64,000 nucleotides of DNA, taken from the NCBI GenBank assembly GCA_017416345.1, contig JAFQCR010000007.1, positions 40,388 through 104,387 of the forward strand, in the 5' to 3' direction. Origin of the DNA: Clostridia bacterium. Lineage in GTDB: Bacteria; Bacillota; Clostridia; Oscillospirales; Acutalibacteraceae. The stretch's first letter is position 1, and each line of letters begins with the position of its first letter. Both the position numbers and the translations under genes were made by a program. Below are positions 52,979-61,705 of the stretch, piece after piece. The notes under the pieces were generated by a model. The model did no database searches, was not told where the DNA came from, and saw only the letters and a program-made list of their open reading frames with translations.

Positions 52979-54625
52979 TTATTTTATATTTGCCAATCCG
53001 AAATACACATCGGATACAGAAGACATATCGGTCACGTTGATGTCGGGTGCTCCCACCGTGAGACCCTGGCGGTGGCACAAGGGGATGAGCGGCATCTCGG
53101 CATTGAAGGCGTTGATTATATCGACCAGCGAAGCTGTGCCGCTGTAATAAGCCTTTACAACACCGTCAAGCAAGGGGACATACGAGCCGTTGTCGGTCTC
53201 GGTCTTATCACCGTCGGCTTTATCTTTGTCGGCGGTATTCTGATCTTTGCCGTTCTTATCAGTTTTGTTGTTTTTGTCATTCTCGGTGACGTCGGGAATA
53301 CCGTAGGACAGCTTTCCGTTGGAGGTGACCAGTTCGGATACATCCATATTGTCGGGAAGCTTGACTTCGGCAATGTACAGATCAAAATCACCGTTTTGAA
53401 GCGCCTTTACGTAGGCGTCCCAATCAAGTAAGGAAAGCTTTACCTTGATGCCAGCGGCCTCAAGCTGCTGTTTTACAAGCTCGGCAGCGGCGGCACGTCG
53501 GGCGTTATCTTTGAAGGCAACCAGCTTAAAGGTGACGGTTTTGCCCTTGGGGTTTACAAAAAATCCCTCTTCATCCTTACTATTATAACCTATATCTTTA
53601 AAAATCGCAACAACATTTTGCAAATCGGCCGAACTTGTGAGATTTTGCAGGCTTCCTGCGTCGCTCCACGCCGAGTTGAACAGTCCCAAAGCAGGTGTGG
53701 CGTATTCATAATACGCCTCTTTGGCAATGACGGTACGGTCGACTGCCGAGGCCAAAGCATAACGCATTCTTGCATCTTTCAGGTATGCGTTTTTCAGGTT
53801 TACACCCATAAAAACAAGGTTTTGCAAGTTCACCTTGCAGGAATTTCCGCTCATCGGAGGGATAATTCCGTCGGCAAGGTCGGTATAGTAAAGGCTCACG
53901 TTGCCGGCTTCAAGATTATATTTTTCAACCTCGCTGTCGGGTGCGTTGACCAGCTTTACGGTGTTGACCGAGGGCGCTCCCGAAATGTGCTGTTTGTTGG
54001 CGGTCAGAAGCTTTTCCTCGGTATCAAAAATGTACCTTCCCGAGCCTATGGGGGGCAACAGAATGTTATTTTCGTCCTTCAGCTCGTCGGAGTCTTTTTT
54101 TATGATGGGAAAGTCCAGCAGGTTGGCAAAGTAGGGGTCGGCTTTTGTAAGCGTCAGCTTAACGGTGCCGTCCTCCTCGGCCGAATATTTTTTGATGCTG
54201 CTCAACTGCTCCGGATACGGGGTGAGCTCGGCCTTTAAAGCGGCCTTGAGCGAATACACCACATCCTCGGCCGTTACGGCGCTGCCATCGGAAAATGTGG
54301 CATTATTAAGCGTTATGATGCAGTCCTTACCGTCCAACTCGACCGATTTCGCAAGGCAAAAATGCGGCTGAAGCTTGGAATCAAGCTTGACCAACGGGTC
54401 GTACATCAGAAGGCTTAACTGTCGGTTCAAAAGCGTTTCGGCCTTATAAGGGTCGAGCGAATCGCTGGACGAATACAGAAGCGAAAGCGATCTTTCGGTG
54501 GTCTCGGTGCTGCCTGATTGCACAGAGGATATGTTGTCGGTGCCGTCACCGTCGGAGCCACAGCCTACGGCCGAAAAAAGCATAATTCCGACAAGAATTG
54601 CGGCTATAATTTTTTTAAAAGCCAT
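52979..54625 (-). CDS. ABC transporter extracellular solute-binding lipoprotein (family 5)
   Basis: 548 residues. Lipoprotein signal with lipobox SAVGC (C22). SBP_bac_5 domain features: LVKLDSKLQPHFCLAKSVE, ITLNNATFSDGSAVTAEDVVYSL, and AYLKDARMRYALASAVDR. It probably binds peptides outside the cell. An Asp/Lys/Asn-rich low-complexity insert occupies about residues 441-481, just before the last beta strands, an unusual place. No permease or ATPase genes are adjacent, so it is an orphan or uses a distant transporter. It ends 21 bases before the Asp23 start. Confidence 0.88.
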   Translation of the reverse strand: MAFKKIIAAILVGIMLFSAVGCGSDGDGTDNISSVQSGSTETTERSLSLLYSSSDSLDPYKAETLLNRQLSLLMYDPLVKLDSKLQPHFCLAKSVELDGKDCIITLNNATFSDGSAVTAEDVVYSLKAALKAELTPYPEQLSSIKKYSAEEDGTVKLTLTKADPYFANLLDFPIIKKDSDELKDENNILLPPIGSGRYIFDTEEKLLTANKQHISGAPSVNTVKLVNAPDSEVEKYNLEAGNVSLYYTDLADGIIPPMSGNSCKVNLQNLVFMGVNLKNAYLKDARMRYALASAVDRTVIAKEAYYEYATPALGLFNSAWSDAGSLQNLTSSADLQNVVAIFKDIGYNSKDEEGFFVNPKGKTVTFKLVAFKDNARRAAAAELVKQQLEAAGIKVKLSLLDWDAYVKALQNGDFDLYIAEVKLPDNMDVSELVTSNGKLSYGIPDVTENDKNNKTDKNGKDQNTADKDKADGDKTETDNGSYVPLLDGVVKAYYSGTASLVDIINAFNAEMPLIPLCHRQGLTVGAPDINVTDMSSVSDVYFGLANIK

Positions 54626-54640
54626 AGGTCATCCTCCTTT

Positions 54641-55417
54641 TTAAAGTATGTTCACACGGGTCACCGAAATGCATTTGCCCGTCGATTTATCAATATCAAA
54701 AATACATCCGTCAAGGCGGCATTTGCCTTCTGCCAGTTCAAATTTCACAGGTGTGCCGTCCTTTATCCTGGCAATGGACAACTCCTTTTTCACGCCCAGG
54801 ATGGAATCGTCGGGTCCGGTCATTCCAATGTCGGAAATATAACCCGTGCCACAAGGTAAGATCTGCTCATCGGCGGTGGGAACGTGGGTATGGGTGCCGA
54901 AAACGGCCGAAGCCTTGCCGTCAAGGTAATAGGCCAGCGCCTTTTTCTCGGCGGTGGCCTCTGCGTGAAAATCCACCAAAATCATCTTTATGCCATTCTG
55001 CTTGGCCTTTTCAATAAGTCGGTCGGCCGTGCCAAAGGGGTCGTCGGCTTCGGGCAGATAAACACGTCCGACAAGGTTTATGACGGCCAACTGTGTGTGA
55101 CCGAGGTCAACCTCGGCATAACCCTTTCCCGCACCCGTTGTGTGCATATTTTCGGGGCGTAAAAGATACGGGTCAGAGTCCAATCGGTCAAAGACCTCAC
55201 GGCGGCGCATCGAGTGGTTTCCGCCCGTGATGACATCAGCGCCTGCGGCATAAAGCATATCGGCCGAATGCGGTGTGATTCCGTTGCCGTCGGCCGAGTT
55301 TTCGCCGTTGACGATGCAAAGATCTATTTTATTGTCAGACTTGAGCTTGGGCAAGATCTTCAGCAAAAAATTGCATCCGACCGAGCCGCAAACATCCCCA
55401 ACGGTCAGTATTCGCAT
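54641..55417 (-). CDS. ymdB: YmdB-family metallophosphoesterase
   Basis: 258 residues. Motifs: GDVCGSVG (residues 6-13), NGENSADGNGITP, TGGNHSMRRREVFD, VDFHAEATAEK and GTHTHVPTADE. This is the TIGR00282/YmdB family of binuclear phosphodiesterases acting on 2',3'-cyclic nucleotides; in Bacillus it influences motility versus biofilm choice. Ends 15 bases before the lipoprotein start, so it may share that transcript. Confidence 0.94.
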   Translation of the reverse strand: MRILTVGDVCGSVGCNFLLKILPKLKSDNKIDLCIVNGENSADGNGITPHSADMLYAAGADVITGGNHSMRRREVFDRLDSDPYLLRPENMHTTGAGKGYAEVDLGHTQLAVINLVGRVYLPEADDPFGTADRLIEKAKQNGIKMILVDFHAEATAEKKALAYYLDGKASAVFGTHTHVPTADEQILPCGTGYISDIGMTGPDDSILGVKKELSIARIKDGTPVKFELAEGKCRLDGCIFDIDKSTGKCISVTRVNIL

Positions 55418-55498
55418 ATTGTTGTTCCTTATGTTTATTCTTGTTGCGTCAGCAACATATGAGTTATCAATTTATTATACCACATCGTATGTGTATTT

Positions 55499-56389
55499 TC
55501 AATCTTTCCTTTTAAACGGATTGCCTATCTCAAGATAAACCAATCCAACCATAACCGCAATAATGCCGCAAAGGCCCAAAGCGCCCATATTTTCACCGAA
55601 ATACAAGGCTCCCACAACTGATGCTACGGCAGGCTCAAAAATGGCGATGACCGCCGCTTTGCCTGCACCGATTTTGGAAAGACCGTAGGTATAAAGCAAA
55701 TAGGGGAGCACCGTGCAGGTCACGGCAACGCCGACCGCCCACAAAATGTTGGTGCCGCTTGAGAGTAAAACGGTCAGCTTCGGCAGGTCACACAACGGAA
55801 GAACGCCGACCGATGCAAACAAAAAGGTGTAAAAGGTGACGGTGGCGGAGTTGTATTTTGCCGAGGCATATTTTCCGAAAATGGAGTATAAAGCATAGCC
55901 AAAGCCCGACAAAAGTCCGTAAACCAGGCCGATCTTTGTCAGCTTCAGCGAATCCGAAAAGCAGACCGCAACGCATCCGCCAAAGGCTATCACAAAGGCA
56001 ATGGCCTTATGCAACGTCATCTTTTCTTTAAAAAGAGGAATGGCGAGTGTGGTTACCCAAATGGGTGAGGTGTACATCAGAATACACGCAACCGAAAGCG
56101 AGTTTTCACCGATGGACGACATATAGCAGATGTTGAAAAACAGAAAACTTAAAATTCCCGTTCCGAAAAACATCCAAAGGTCTCTTGGGTTGATCTTAAA
56201 CAGCTTGGGGTCTTTGATAAGTATGTAAATACCCATTAAAATAACGGTGACAAAGGCACGGACGGCAACTATCTGCACCGCCGTAAAGCCGATCTCGGTC
56301 ATACTGCGTGTGAAGATGCCGATGCATCCCCAAAGCAAGGCCGCAAGCAGTACGGTCGCTTCACCCAAACGGGATCTTATAAAGTTCAT
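55499..56389 (-). CDS. EamA/DMT-family transporter
   Basis: 296 residues from ATG 56389, with GGTGGTG upstream. Ten hydrophobic helices in two EamA repeats (ALLWGCIGIFTRSM at the start; the second repeat from about residue 155, IGLVYGLLSGFGYALYSIFG). Drug/metabolite exporters of unknown substrate. Monocistronic. Confidence 0.9.
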   Translation of the reverse strand: MNFIRSRLGEATVLLAALLWGCIGIFTRSMTEIGFTAVQIVAVRAFVTVILMGIYILIKDPKLFKINPRDLWMFFGTGILSFLFFNICYMSSIGENSLSVACILMYTSPIWVTTLAIPLFKEKMTLHKAIAFVIAFGGCVAVCFSDSLKLTKIGLVYGLLSGFGYALYSIFGKYASAKYNSATVTFYTFLFASVGVLPLCDLPKLTVLLSSGTNILWAVGVAVTCTVLPYLLYTYGLSKIGAGKAAVIAIFEPAVASVVGALYFGENMGALGLCGIIAVMVGLVYLEIGNPFKRKD

Positions 56390-56513
56390 TTTTGTCACCA
56401 CCCAAACGTTGAATTCGCAACATTATAATTTTACCACCTTTGCCGCAATATTGCAATAAAATATTATTTGCAACAAGCGGTGACAAAAAAATACTGTTTA
56501 ATGTAAATAAGGT

Positions 56514-56542
56514 TTGCATTCTTAAGTAATATGTGGTAAAAT
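56514..56542 (+). promoter_or_regulatory. Promoter for the murI operon
   Basis: TTGCAT at 56514-56519, 17-base spacer, TAAAAT at 56537-56542. Confidence 0.65.
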
Positions 56543-56594
56543 ACAATGAATAGTTATGTAATGCAAACGATCTTACTTGATGGGAGTGAACAAA

Positions 56595-57404
56595 ATGGAT
56601 AAAAGGCCGATAGGTGTTTTTGATTCAGGCCTCGGCGGTCTTTCGGTCATAAAGGAACTGAACCGTGTTTTGCCCGAGGAGAATATTGTTTATTTCGGTG
56701 ACACGGGTCGTGTGCCTTACGGTACCAAAAGTGCCGAAACGATCGTAAAATACACCCGTCAGGATGAGAGGTTCCTTTTGTCGCACGACGTTAAGCTTAT
56801 AATTGCCGCCTGCGGCACTGTGAGCTCGGTTGCAGGCTTTACCGCCGACGAGCTTCCCGTGCCTTTTATCGAGGTCGTGACACCGGCCGCCAAGGCCGCC
56901 GTCAAGGCTACCAAAAACGGCAGAATAGGTGTTTTGGGCACCGCCGCCACCGTCAACAGTAATTCGTACAAAAATAAAATGCTTGAAATCGACCCCAACC
57001 TGACTGTGGTGCAGAATGCCTGCCCCGTGTTTGTTCAGTTGGTCGAAAGTGGTTGGATAGACCGTGACGATGAGGTCACGATAGCCGCCGCCAAGCGCTA
57101 TTTACAGCCGCTTATCAAGCACAAAGTTGATACCGTTATCTTGGGTTGCACCCATTTCCCTGCGATAAAGGACATTATTGCCGACATTATGGGGGAGGGT
57201 GTTACGCTCATAAACTCGGGCGAGCAGGCCGCCTTGGCCGCCGCCGAGTACCTTAATACCAACGGTCTGTTGGGAGAGGGCGGACGACGACGATACTTTG
57301 TCAGCGACCGAGCCGAGTCGTTTGCTTCAATCGCAGGTATCCTTTTGGGAACCGAGATCGAGGACGATGTCGAAATGGTCGCCATTGAAAGCTTCGGAGG
57401 ATGA
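56595..57404 (+). CDS. murI: Glutamate racemase
   Basis: 269 residues from ATG 56595 (GGGAGTG upstream). Motifs: GVFDSGLGGLSV (D10, S11), PYGTKSAETI, first catalytic Cys C73 in AACGTVSS, and second Cys C185 in LGCTHFP (H187). It makes D-glutamate for peptidoglycan. The first Cys motif reads CGTVSS rather than the usual CNTAS; the catalytic Cys is kept. Followed 8 bases later by a DUF1934 gene and then argS. Confidence 0.94.
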   Translation: MDKRPIGVFDSGLGGLSVIKELNRVLPEENIVYFGDTGRVPYGTKSAETIVKYTRQDERFLLSHDVKLIIAACGTVSSVAGFTADELPVPFIEVVTPAAKAAVKATKNGRIGVLGTAATVNSNSYKNKMLEIDPNLTVVQNACPVFVQLVESGWIDRDDEVTIAAAKRYLQPLIKHKVDTVILGCTHFPAIKDIIADIMGEGVTLINSGEQAALAAAEYLNTNGLLGEGGRRRYFVSDRAESFASIAGILLGTEIEDDVEMVAIESFGG

Positions 57405-57412
57405 ATTTTTAA

Positions 57413-57835
57413 ATGCAGGATGTTGTAATTGAAATAATCAGCACCCAGGAGGTCGACGGGGATGAGGATTCCATCGAGCTGACCACGGTCGGTAAGATGA
57501 ATGTCATTAACGGCAAGACCTACCTGAAATATGACGACAGCGCCGCCACGGGACTTGAGGGTGTGAGCTGTCTTATCAAGATCGATCCCGATGAAAATTC
57601 GGTCGTTATGCAACGGTCGGGCGTGCTTAATTCAAGAATGTACGTCAAAAAGGGTCAGCGCCATATCTGCCATTATGAAACGGGACAGGGCACGTTGGTT
57701 CTGGGAGTTTTCGGTGAATCGGTCAAGGACGAAATGACCGATAACGGCGGTAGTCTTTTTATGAGCTACACGCTGGATGTAAACTACGGTATGGTCAGCC
57801 GTAACAAGGTTCAGATAAATGTTAAACAAGCCTGA
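57413..57835 (+). CDS. DUF1934 (YwiB-like) protein
   Basis: 140 residues, a lipocalin-like beta barrel family: strands such as GKTYLKYDDS, NSVVMQRSGVLNSRMYVKKGQ and LFMSYTLDVNYG are typical of DUF1934. Function unknown, but association with argS and murI is conserved in Firmicutes (YwiB beside argS in Bacillus). In the murI-DUF1934-argS operon. Confidence 0.9.
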   Translation: MQDVVIEIISTQEVDGDEDSIELTTVGKMNVINGKTYLKYDDSAATGLEGVSCLIKIDPDENSVVMQRSGVLNSRMYVKKGQRHICHYETGQGTLVLGVFGESVKDEMTDNGGSLFMSYTLDVNYGMVSRNKVQINVKQA

Positions 57836-57850
57836 GAAAGGGATATAAAA

Positions 57851-59539
57851 ATGTCTAAAATAGTTTTTGAAACAAGAGAAGGAATTAAAGGAATTATAAT
57901 TGCCGCCGCCAAAAAGGCAATGGCAAACGGTGCTTTGTGTGAGGCAGAGCTGCCCGATTTCAAGGTCGAGGTTCCTGCCGACCGTGCTCACGGTGACTTT
58001 GCTGTCAATGCCGCACTTGTTTGGGCAAAGGCCTTGCGCTCCAACCCCAGAAAGATCGCCGAAGCGTTGGCCGAGAATTTTGAGTTTGACGGAACATATA
58101 TCGAAAATGCCGAGATCGCAGGCCCCGGATTTATCAATCTGTTTTTGTCCGAGCGTTATTATGCCGCCATCGTAAACGACGTTATCGCTTTGGGTGACGG
58201 CTACGGTCAGTCGGATATGGGAAAAGGTCAAAAGGTTATGGTCGAGTTTGTTTCGGCCAACCCCACAGGCCCCATGCACATCGGTAACGCACGTGGCGGT
58301 GCTTTGGGCGACTGCCTTGCCGCCGTTTTGGATAAAGCAGGCTATGATGTTACCCGTGAGTTCTATGTAAACGATGCAGGTAATCAGATCGCCAAGTTCG
58401 GCGCTTCGTTGGAGGCACGTTATCTTCAGATATTCGACGATTCGGTCGAGTTCCCCGAGGACGGGTACCACGGTGCCGACATTATCGAAAGAGCCAAGGA
58501 GTTTGCCGATATCCACGGGGACAGTTTTGTTAATAAGTCCGAGGAGGAGCGCCGTGAGGCCTTGGTAAACTATGCTTTGCCGCTTAACATAGAGGGTCTT
58601 CGCACCGACCTTGGCACCTACAGGATCAACTACGACGTGTGGTTCAAGGAGTCCAGCCTTTATGAGTCGGGCGCAATCAAGGATATTGTAAAGATTTTGA
58701 CCGATAAGGGTCTTACTTATGAAAAGGACGGCGCTGTTTGGTACAAGGCCACCGATTTCGGCGGCGAAAAGGATGAGGTGCTAATCCGTGCCAACGGCAA
58801 CCCGACCTATTTTGCAGGCGACATCGCCTACCATCACAACAAGTTTGCTACCCGTGGCTTTGACAAGGTCATCAACATCTGGGGTGCCGACCATCACGGT
58901 CACGTTGCACGACTGAAAGGTGCAATGGATGCTGTCGGTCTTGACGGCAACAAGCTGGACGTTGTTTTGATGCAGCTGGTACGCCTTGTCAGAAACGGCG
59001 AGGTCGTAAGGGTCTCCAAGAGAACAGGTAAGTCCATCACCCTCAAAACCCTGCTTGACGAGGTTCCGTTGGATGCCGCAAGATTTATCTTCAACTCCAA
59101 GGAGCCCAACACCCACCTCGAATTCGACCTTGATCTGGCTGTCGAGCAGTCGAGCCAGAACCCTGTTTACTATGTGCAGTATGCCCATGCAAGAATATGC
59201 AGTATCCTGCGCAATCTCGCATCCGACGGTGTTGAGCCCAAGAGCCTTACCGTGGACGAGCTTACCTGCCTGACCGCTTCGGAGGAGCACGAGCTTATCC
59301 GTCACATTTCGGAGTTCACGGGTGAGATCGAGTCGTCTGCTTTAAGCTACGACCCCGCAAGAATTACAAGATATGTTCTTGATCTTGCAACGCTGTTCCA
59401 CAAGTTCTATAATGCCTGCCGTGTTAAGGTCGACGATGAAGCTTTGATGCAGGCCAGAATCTCGCTTTGCATTGCAACCAAGACGGTCATCAAGAACGTT
59501 CTCGCAATGCTCAAGATCGATGCTCCCGAGAGTATGTAA
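57851..59539 (+). CDS. argS: Arginyl-tRNA synthetase
   Basis: 562 residues, class I synthetase. N-terminal Add-1 domain, the HIGH-like HIGN at about residues 143-146 in PTGPMHIGNARGGALG, and the KMSKS-equivalent RVSKRTG near 387-393, the normal divergent form for ArgRS. C-terminal anticodon-binding DALR domain with YVQYAHARICSILR at its start. Last gene of the murI operon; no clear terminator other than the family A repeat that begins right after the stop. Confidence 0.97.
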   Translation: MSKIVFETREGIKGIIIAAAKKAMANGALCEAELPDFKVEVPADRAHGDFAVNAALVWAKALRSNPRKIAEALAENFEFDGTYIENAEIAGPGFINLFLSERYYAAIVNDVIALGDGYGQSDMGKGQKVMVEFVSANPTGPMHIGNARGGALGDCLAAVLDKAGYDVTREFYVNDAGNQIAKFGASLEARYLQIFDDSVEFPEDGYHGADIIERAKEFADIHGDSFVNKSEEERREALVNYALPLNIEGLRTDLGTYRINYDVWFKESSLYESGAIKDIVKILTDKGLTYEKDGAVWYKATDFGGEKDEVLIRANGNPTYFAGDIAYHHNKFATRGFDKVINIWGADHHGHVARLKGAMDAVGLDGNKLDVVLMQLVRLVRNGEVVRVSKRTGKSITLKTLLDEVPLDAARFIFNSKEPNTHLEFDLDLAVEQSSQNPVYYVQYAHARICSILRNLASDGVEPKSLTVDELTCLTASEEHELIRHISEFTGEIESSALSYDPARITRYVLDLATLFHKFYNACRVKVDDEALMQARISLCIATKTVIKNVLAMLKIDAPESM

Positions 59540-59541
59540 AA

Positions 59542-59601
59542 TGTCATCCTGAACGAAGTGAAATGTCTTTACAAGATTCTTCGCTGACGCTCAGAATGAC
59601 A
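59542..59601. repeat. Family A palindromic repeat, copy 2
   Basis: TGTCATCCTGAACGAAGTG arm and CTTCGCTGACGCTCAGAATGACA arm; related to the copy at 3188-3257. It starts 3 bases after the argS stop. Confidence 0.78.
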
Positions 59602-59614
59602 GGGCAATGGTACA

Positions 59615-59643
59615 ATGTAGGGACCGACATCCTTGGCGTTCCG
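59615..59643. repeat. Family C-like repeat
   Basis: GTAGGGACCGACATCC and GGCGTTCCGT halves; the left border matches the GTAGGGA border of the family C copies at 17995 and 19826. Confidence 0.5.
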
Positions 59644-59660
59644 TATGAAAGGGTGATTTT

Positions 59661-60473
59661 ATGATCTTCAAAAGAATAGAATTGGTCGAAGGCAGGGAAA
59701 ATGTGTGGCTTGATTGCTACATTGCCGACCCGACCGCTAATTTCACAAGAAAAGCAATTTTGGTCATCCCCGGCGGCGGTTACAGAAATATCTGCTCCGA
59801 CCGAGAGGGTGAGCCGATAGCCCACGCCTTTATGCCTTACGGCTTTAATGCGTTTGTGTTGCATTATTCGGTAGGTGAGGGAAACTGCCAAAAGTGGAAT
59901 CCTTTGATCGAGGCTTCGTTGGCCGTAAAGCACATCAAGGACAACGCCGAGGAGTACGGCATCGACCCCGAGGAGGTTTTCGCAACCGGATTTTCTGCAG
60001 GCGGTCATCTGTGTGCTTCGTTGGGTATTCTTTGGCATAGGGAAGAGATATACAAGGCCGTTGATATGCCGTTTGGGTATAACAGACCCAAGGGCATAAT
60101 CCCCGTTTATCCCGTTGTGTCAAGTAACCCCGAATTTGCCCACCGCGGTTCATTTTACAACCTTATCGGTCAAGAAAAATCGGAGGAGGAGTATGCCGAG
60201 TTTTCGCTTGAACTGCAGGTTGATGAGCGATCGGTGCCTGCGTTTATCGTACATACTGCCAACGACAACATTGTCAATGTGCGTAACGCAATCGAACTTG
60301 CAAATGCTTATGCCAAGGCAAAGATCCCGTTTGAATTGCATATTTTTGAAAATTCACCCCACGGAATGGCGCTGTCCAACCGTATCACAGCCGGTCAAAG
60401 CACGGTACGCAACAACCCCCATAACGCAAAATGGGTCGAGCTTGCCGCCGAGTGGACCGATAATCAGAGATAG
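59661..60473 (+). CDS. Alpha/beta hydrolase (esterase/lipase-like, COG0657/BD-FAE type)
   Basis: 270 residues. Oxyanion-hole segment VIPGGGYRNIC (residues about 34-44), nucleophile GFSAGGH (S112), likely acid in HTANDNIVNV and catalytic His in FENSPHGMALSN. No signal peptide. This resembles the COG0657 family of acetyl-xylan or arylformamide-like esterases, often found with glycoside hydrolases in gut bacteria; none is adjacent here. The gene has a GGGTGA site and sits after two repeats. Confidence 0.85.
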   Translation: MIFKRIELVEGRENVWLDCYIADPTANFTRKAILVIPGGGYRNICSDREGEPIAHAFMPYGFNAFVLHYSVGEGNCQKWNPLIEASLAVKHIKDNAEEYGIDPEEVFATGFSAGGHLCASLGILWHREEIYKAVDMPFGYNRPKGIIPVYPVVSSNPEFAHRGSFYNLIGQEKSEEEYAEFSLELQVDERSVPAFIVHTANDNIVNVRNAIELANAYAKAKIPFELHIFENSPHGMALSNRITAGQSTVRNNPHNAKWVELAAEWTDNQR

Positions 60474-60479
60474 TTGCAT

Positions 60480-60565
60480 AGGGTAACGGGTTCAACTCTC
60501 GTTACCCTAGGGTAGAGCAAAAATCCGCCTTTTTAAAACGGAGTTCGGATCATTCGCTCTACCCT
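60480..60565. repeat. Two adjacent palindromes in the gap after the hydrolase gene
   Basis: GGGTAACGGG-TTCAACT-CTCGTTACCC (60480-60508) and then GGGTAGAGC...GCTCTACCC (60511-60564), which encloses an AATCCGCC/TTTTAAAACGGA region. Both start or end at the same CCCTA border, like family C. Confidence 0.65.
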
Positions 60566-60570
60566 ACATT

Positions 60571-60600
60571 AAAAGGCCTGTTCGCTCGAACAGGCCTTTT
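60571..60600. terminator. Bidirectional terminator before the ABC operon
   Basis: AAAAGGCCTGTTCG-CTCGAACAGGCCTTTT: perfect stem with A- and T-runs, between converging genes. Confidence 0.92.
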
Positions 60601-60610
60601 TGGTTGGTTC

Positions 60611-61705
60611 TTATTGAGTCACACGTTTAAATAAACTCAACCTTTTATGCTTGGCTGTGCGTAGGGAAGCCAGCAGCCAGACAAGTAATGCAACGGTAAG
60701 TATGAAGGCAAAGCACAAGCCTAAAGTGGCTGTGGAAACCCCTAAAGACGGTATGCGAACCGAATCGGATATCAACGCTTTGGGATCGGTTGCACGTATG
60801 CCCCACAGAGAACTGTATGTAAAGCCCGAAATAGTCATATCGATAAATGTGAAGGCCATAAAACATACAGCAGATGATATAACTGCGTTCTTAACACTTT
60901 TACTGTATTTAGCGGCTAATTCTGCGCCAAAGCAGAAGAATAGAAGGGTCAACGCCTTGACTGCGATAATCATCAGTATCGCCTGACCTATAGTTATATC
61001 CATTGATACGGTAATATAGGCTTTATAACTTTGCAGGGATGCGCTGAAAATGTAACTGTGGTCAAACATTCCGCTAACATATAGATCGAATATCTCGTTT
61101 GCCGCAAACAAAACAAAGCTTATTGCAATCAGTATCAGGCGGATAGAACGGTGATATGCGGCACCGTGTTTCATAACACCTGACAGACGGTGTATTTCGG
61201 CTTCGTAATGCTGACCCATAAATACCGCAAACATCAAAACAGATAATATGAGCAAAACACTGCCTGATTGAGAATTGAGATAACGTGACAGAGGATTGTC
61301 GTTTATCATTGAAGCCGGTGTGACATCCTTATAAAAATCCAGATTTTCGATGAATTTATACGGTATCGCAGAAGTCAAAACTCCTTCACCGTTTCGGGCA
61401 AAGTTGATATATTCCTGCAATTTTTCGGTGTTCTGATGAGTTTCAGACAACTCGCGGAAAGCGTTAACGTATTTTGCTCCTAACCGCTGATCAGTCATTA
61501 CCAAATTGTTTTTCTCCTGAACATATATGTCACATTCTTCAGGGGTCATACCTTCGGTCTCGGCGATCCATTGGTCAAGTAATTCTTCGGATTCGGGGTC
61601 GGTAATAACAGGACGTGTGCTGTCCTTGATATAGCAAAAGCAAACAACGACCGCCACCACGATGAGCAGGTTTTTCCAAAAGATATGATATAATGCACTT
61701 TTCAT
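60611..61705 (-). CDS. ABC exporter membrane protein 2
   Basis: 364 residues from ATG 61705, which overlaps the stop of the upstream permease (ATGA). A signal-anchor-like helix at about 10-28, a long extracellular loop of about 110 residues with TEGMTPEECDIYVQEKNN, and then about five more helices. This topology is typical of ABC-2-like exporter permeases with a large external loop. It is paired with the preceding permease; the substrate is unknown. Confidence 0.78.
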   Translation of the reverse strand: MKSALYHIFWKNLLIVVAVVVCFCYIKDSTRPVITDPESEELLDQWIAETEGMTPEECDIYVQEKNNLVMTDQRLGAKYVNAFRELSETHQNTEKLQEYINFARNGEGVLTSAIPYKFIENLDFYKDVTPASMINDNPLSRYLNSQSGSVLLILSVLMFAVFMGQHYEAEIHRLSGVMKHGAAYHRSIRLILIAISFVLFAANEIFDLYVSGMFDHSYIFSASLQSYKAYITVSMDITIGQAILMIIAVKALTLLFFCFGAELAAKYSKSVKNAVISSAVCFMAFTFIDMTISGFTYSSLWGIRATDPKALISDSVRIPSLGVSTATLGLCFAFILTVALLVWLLASLRTAKHKRLSLFKRVTQ

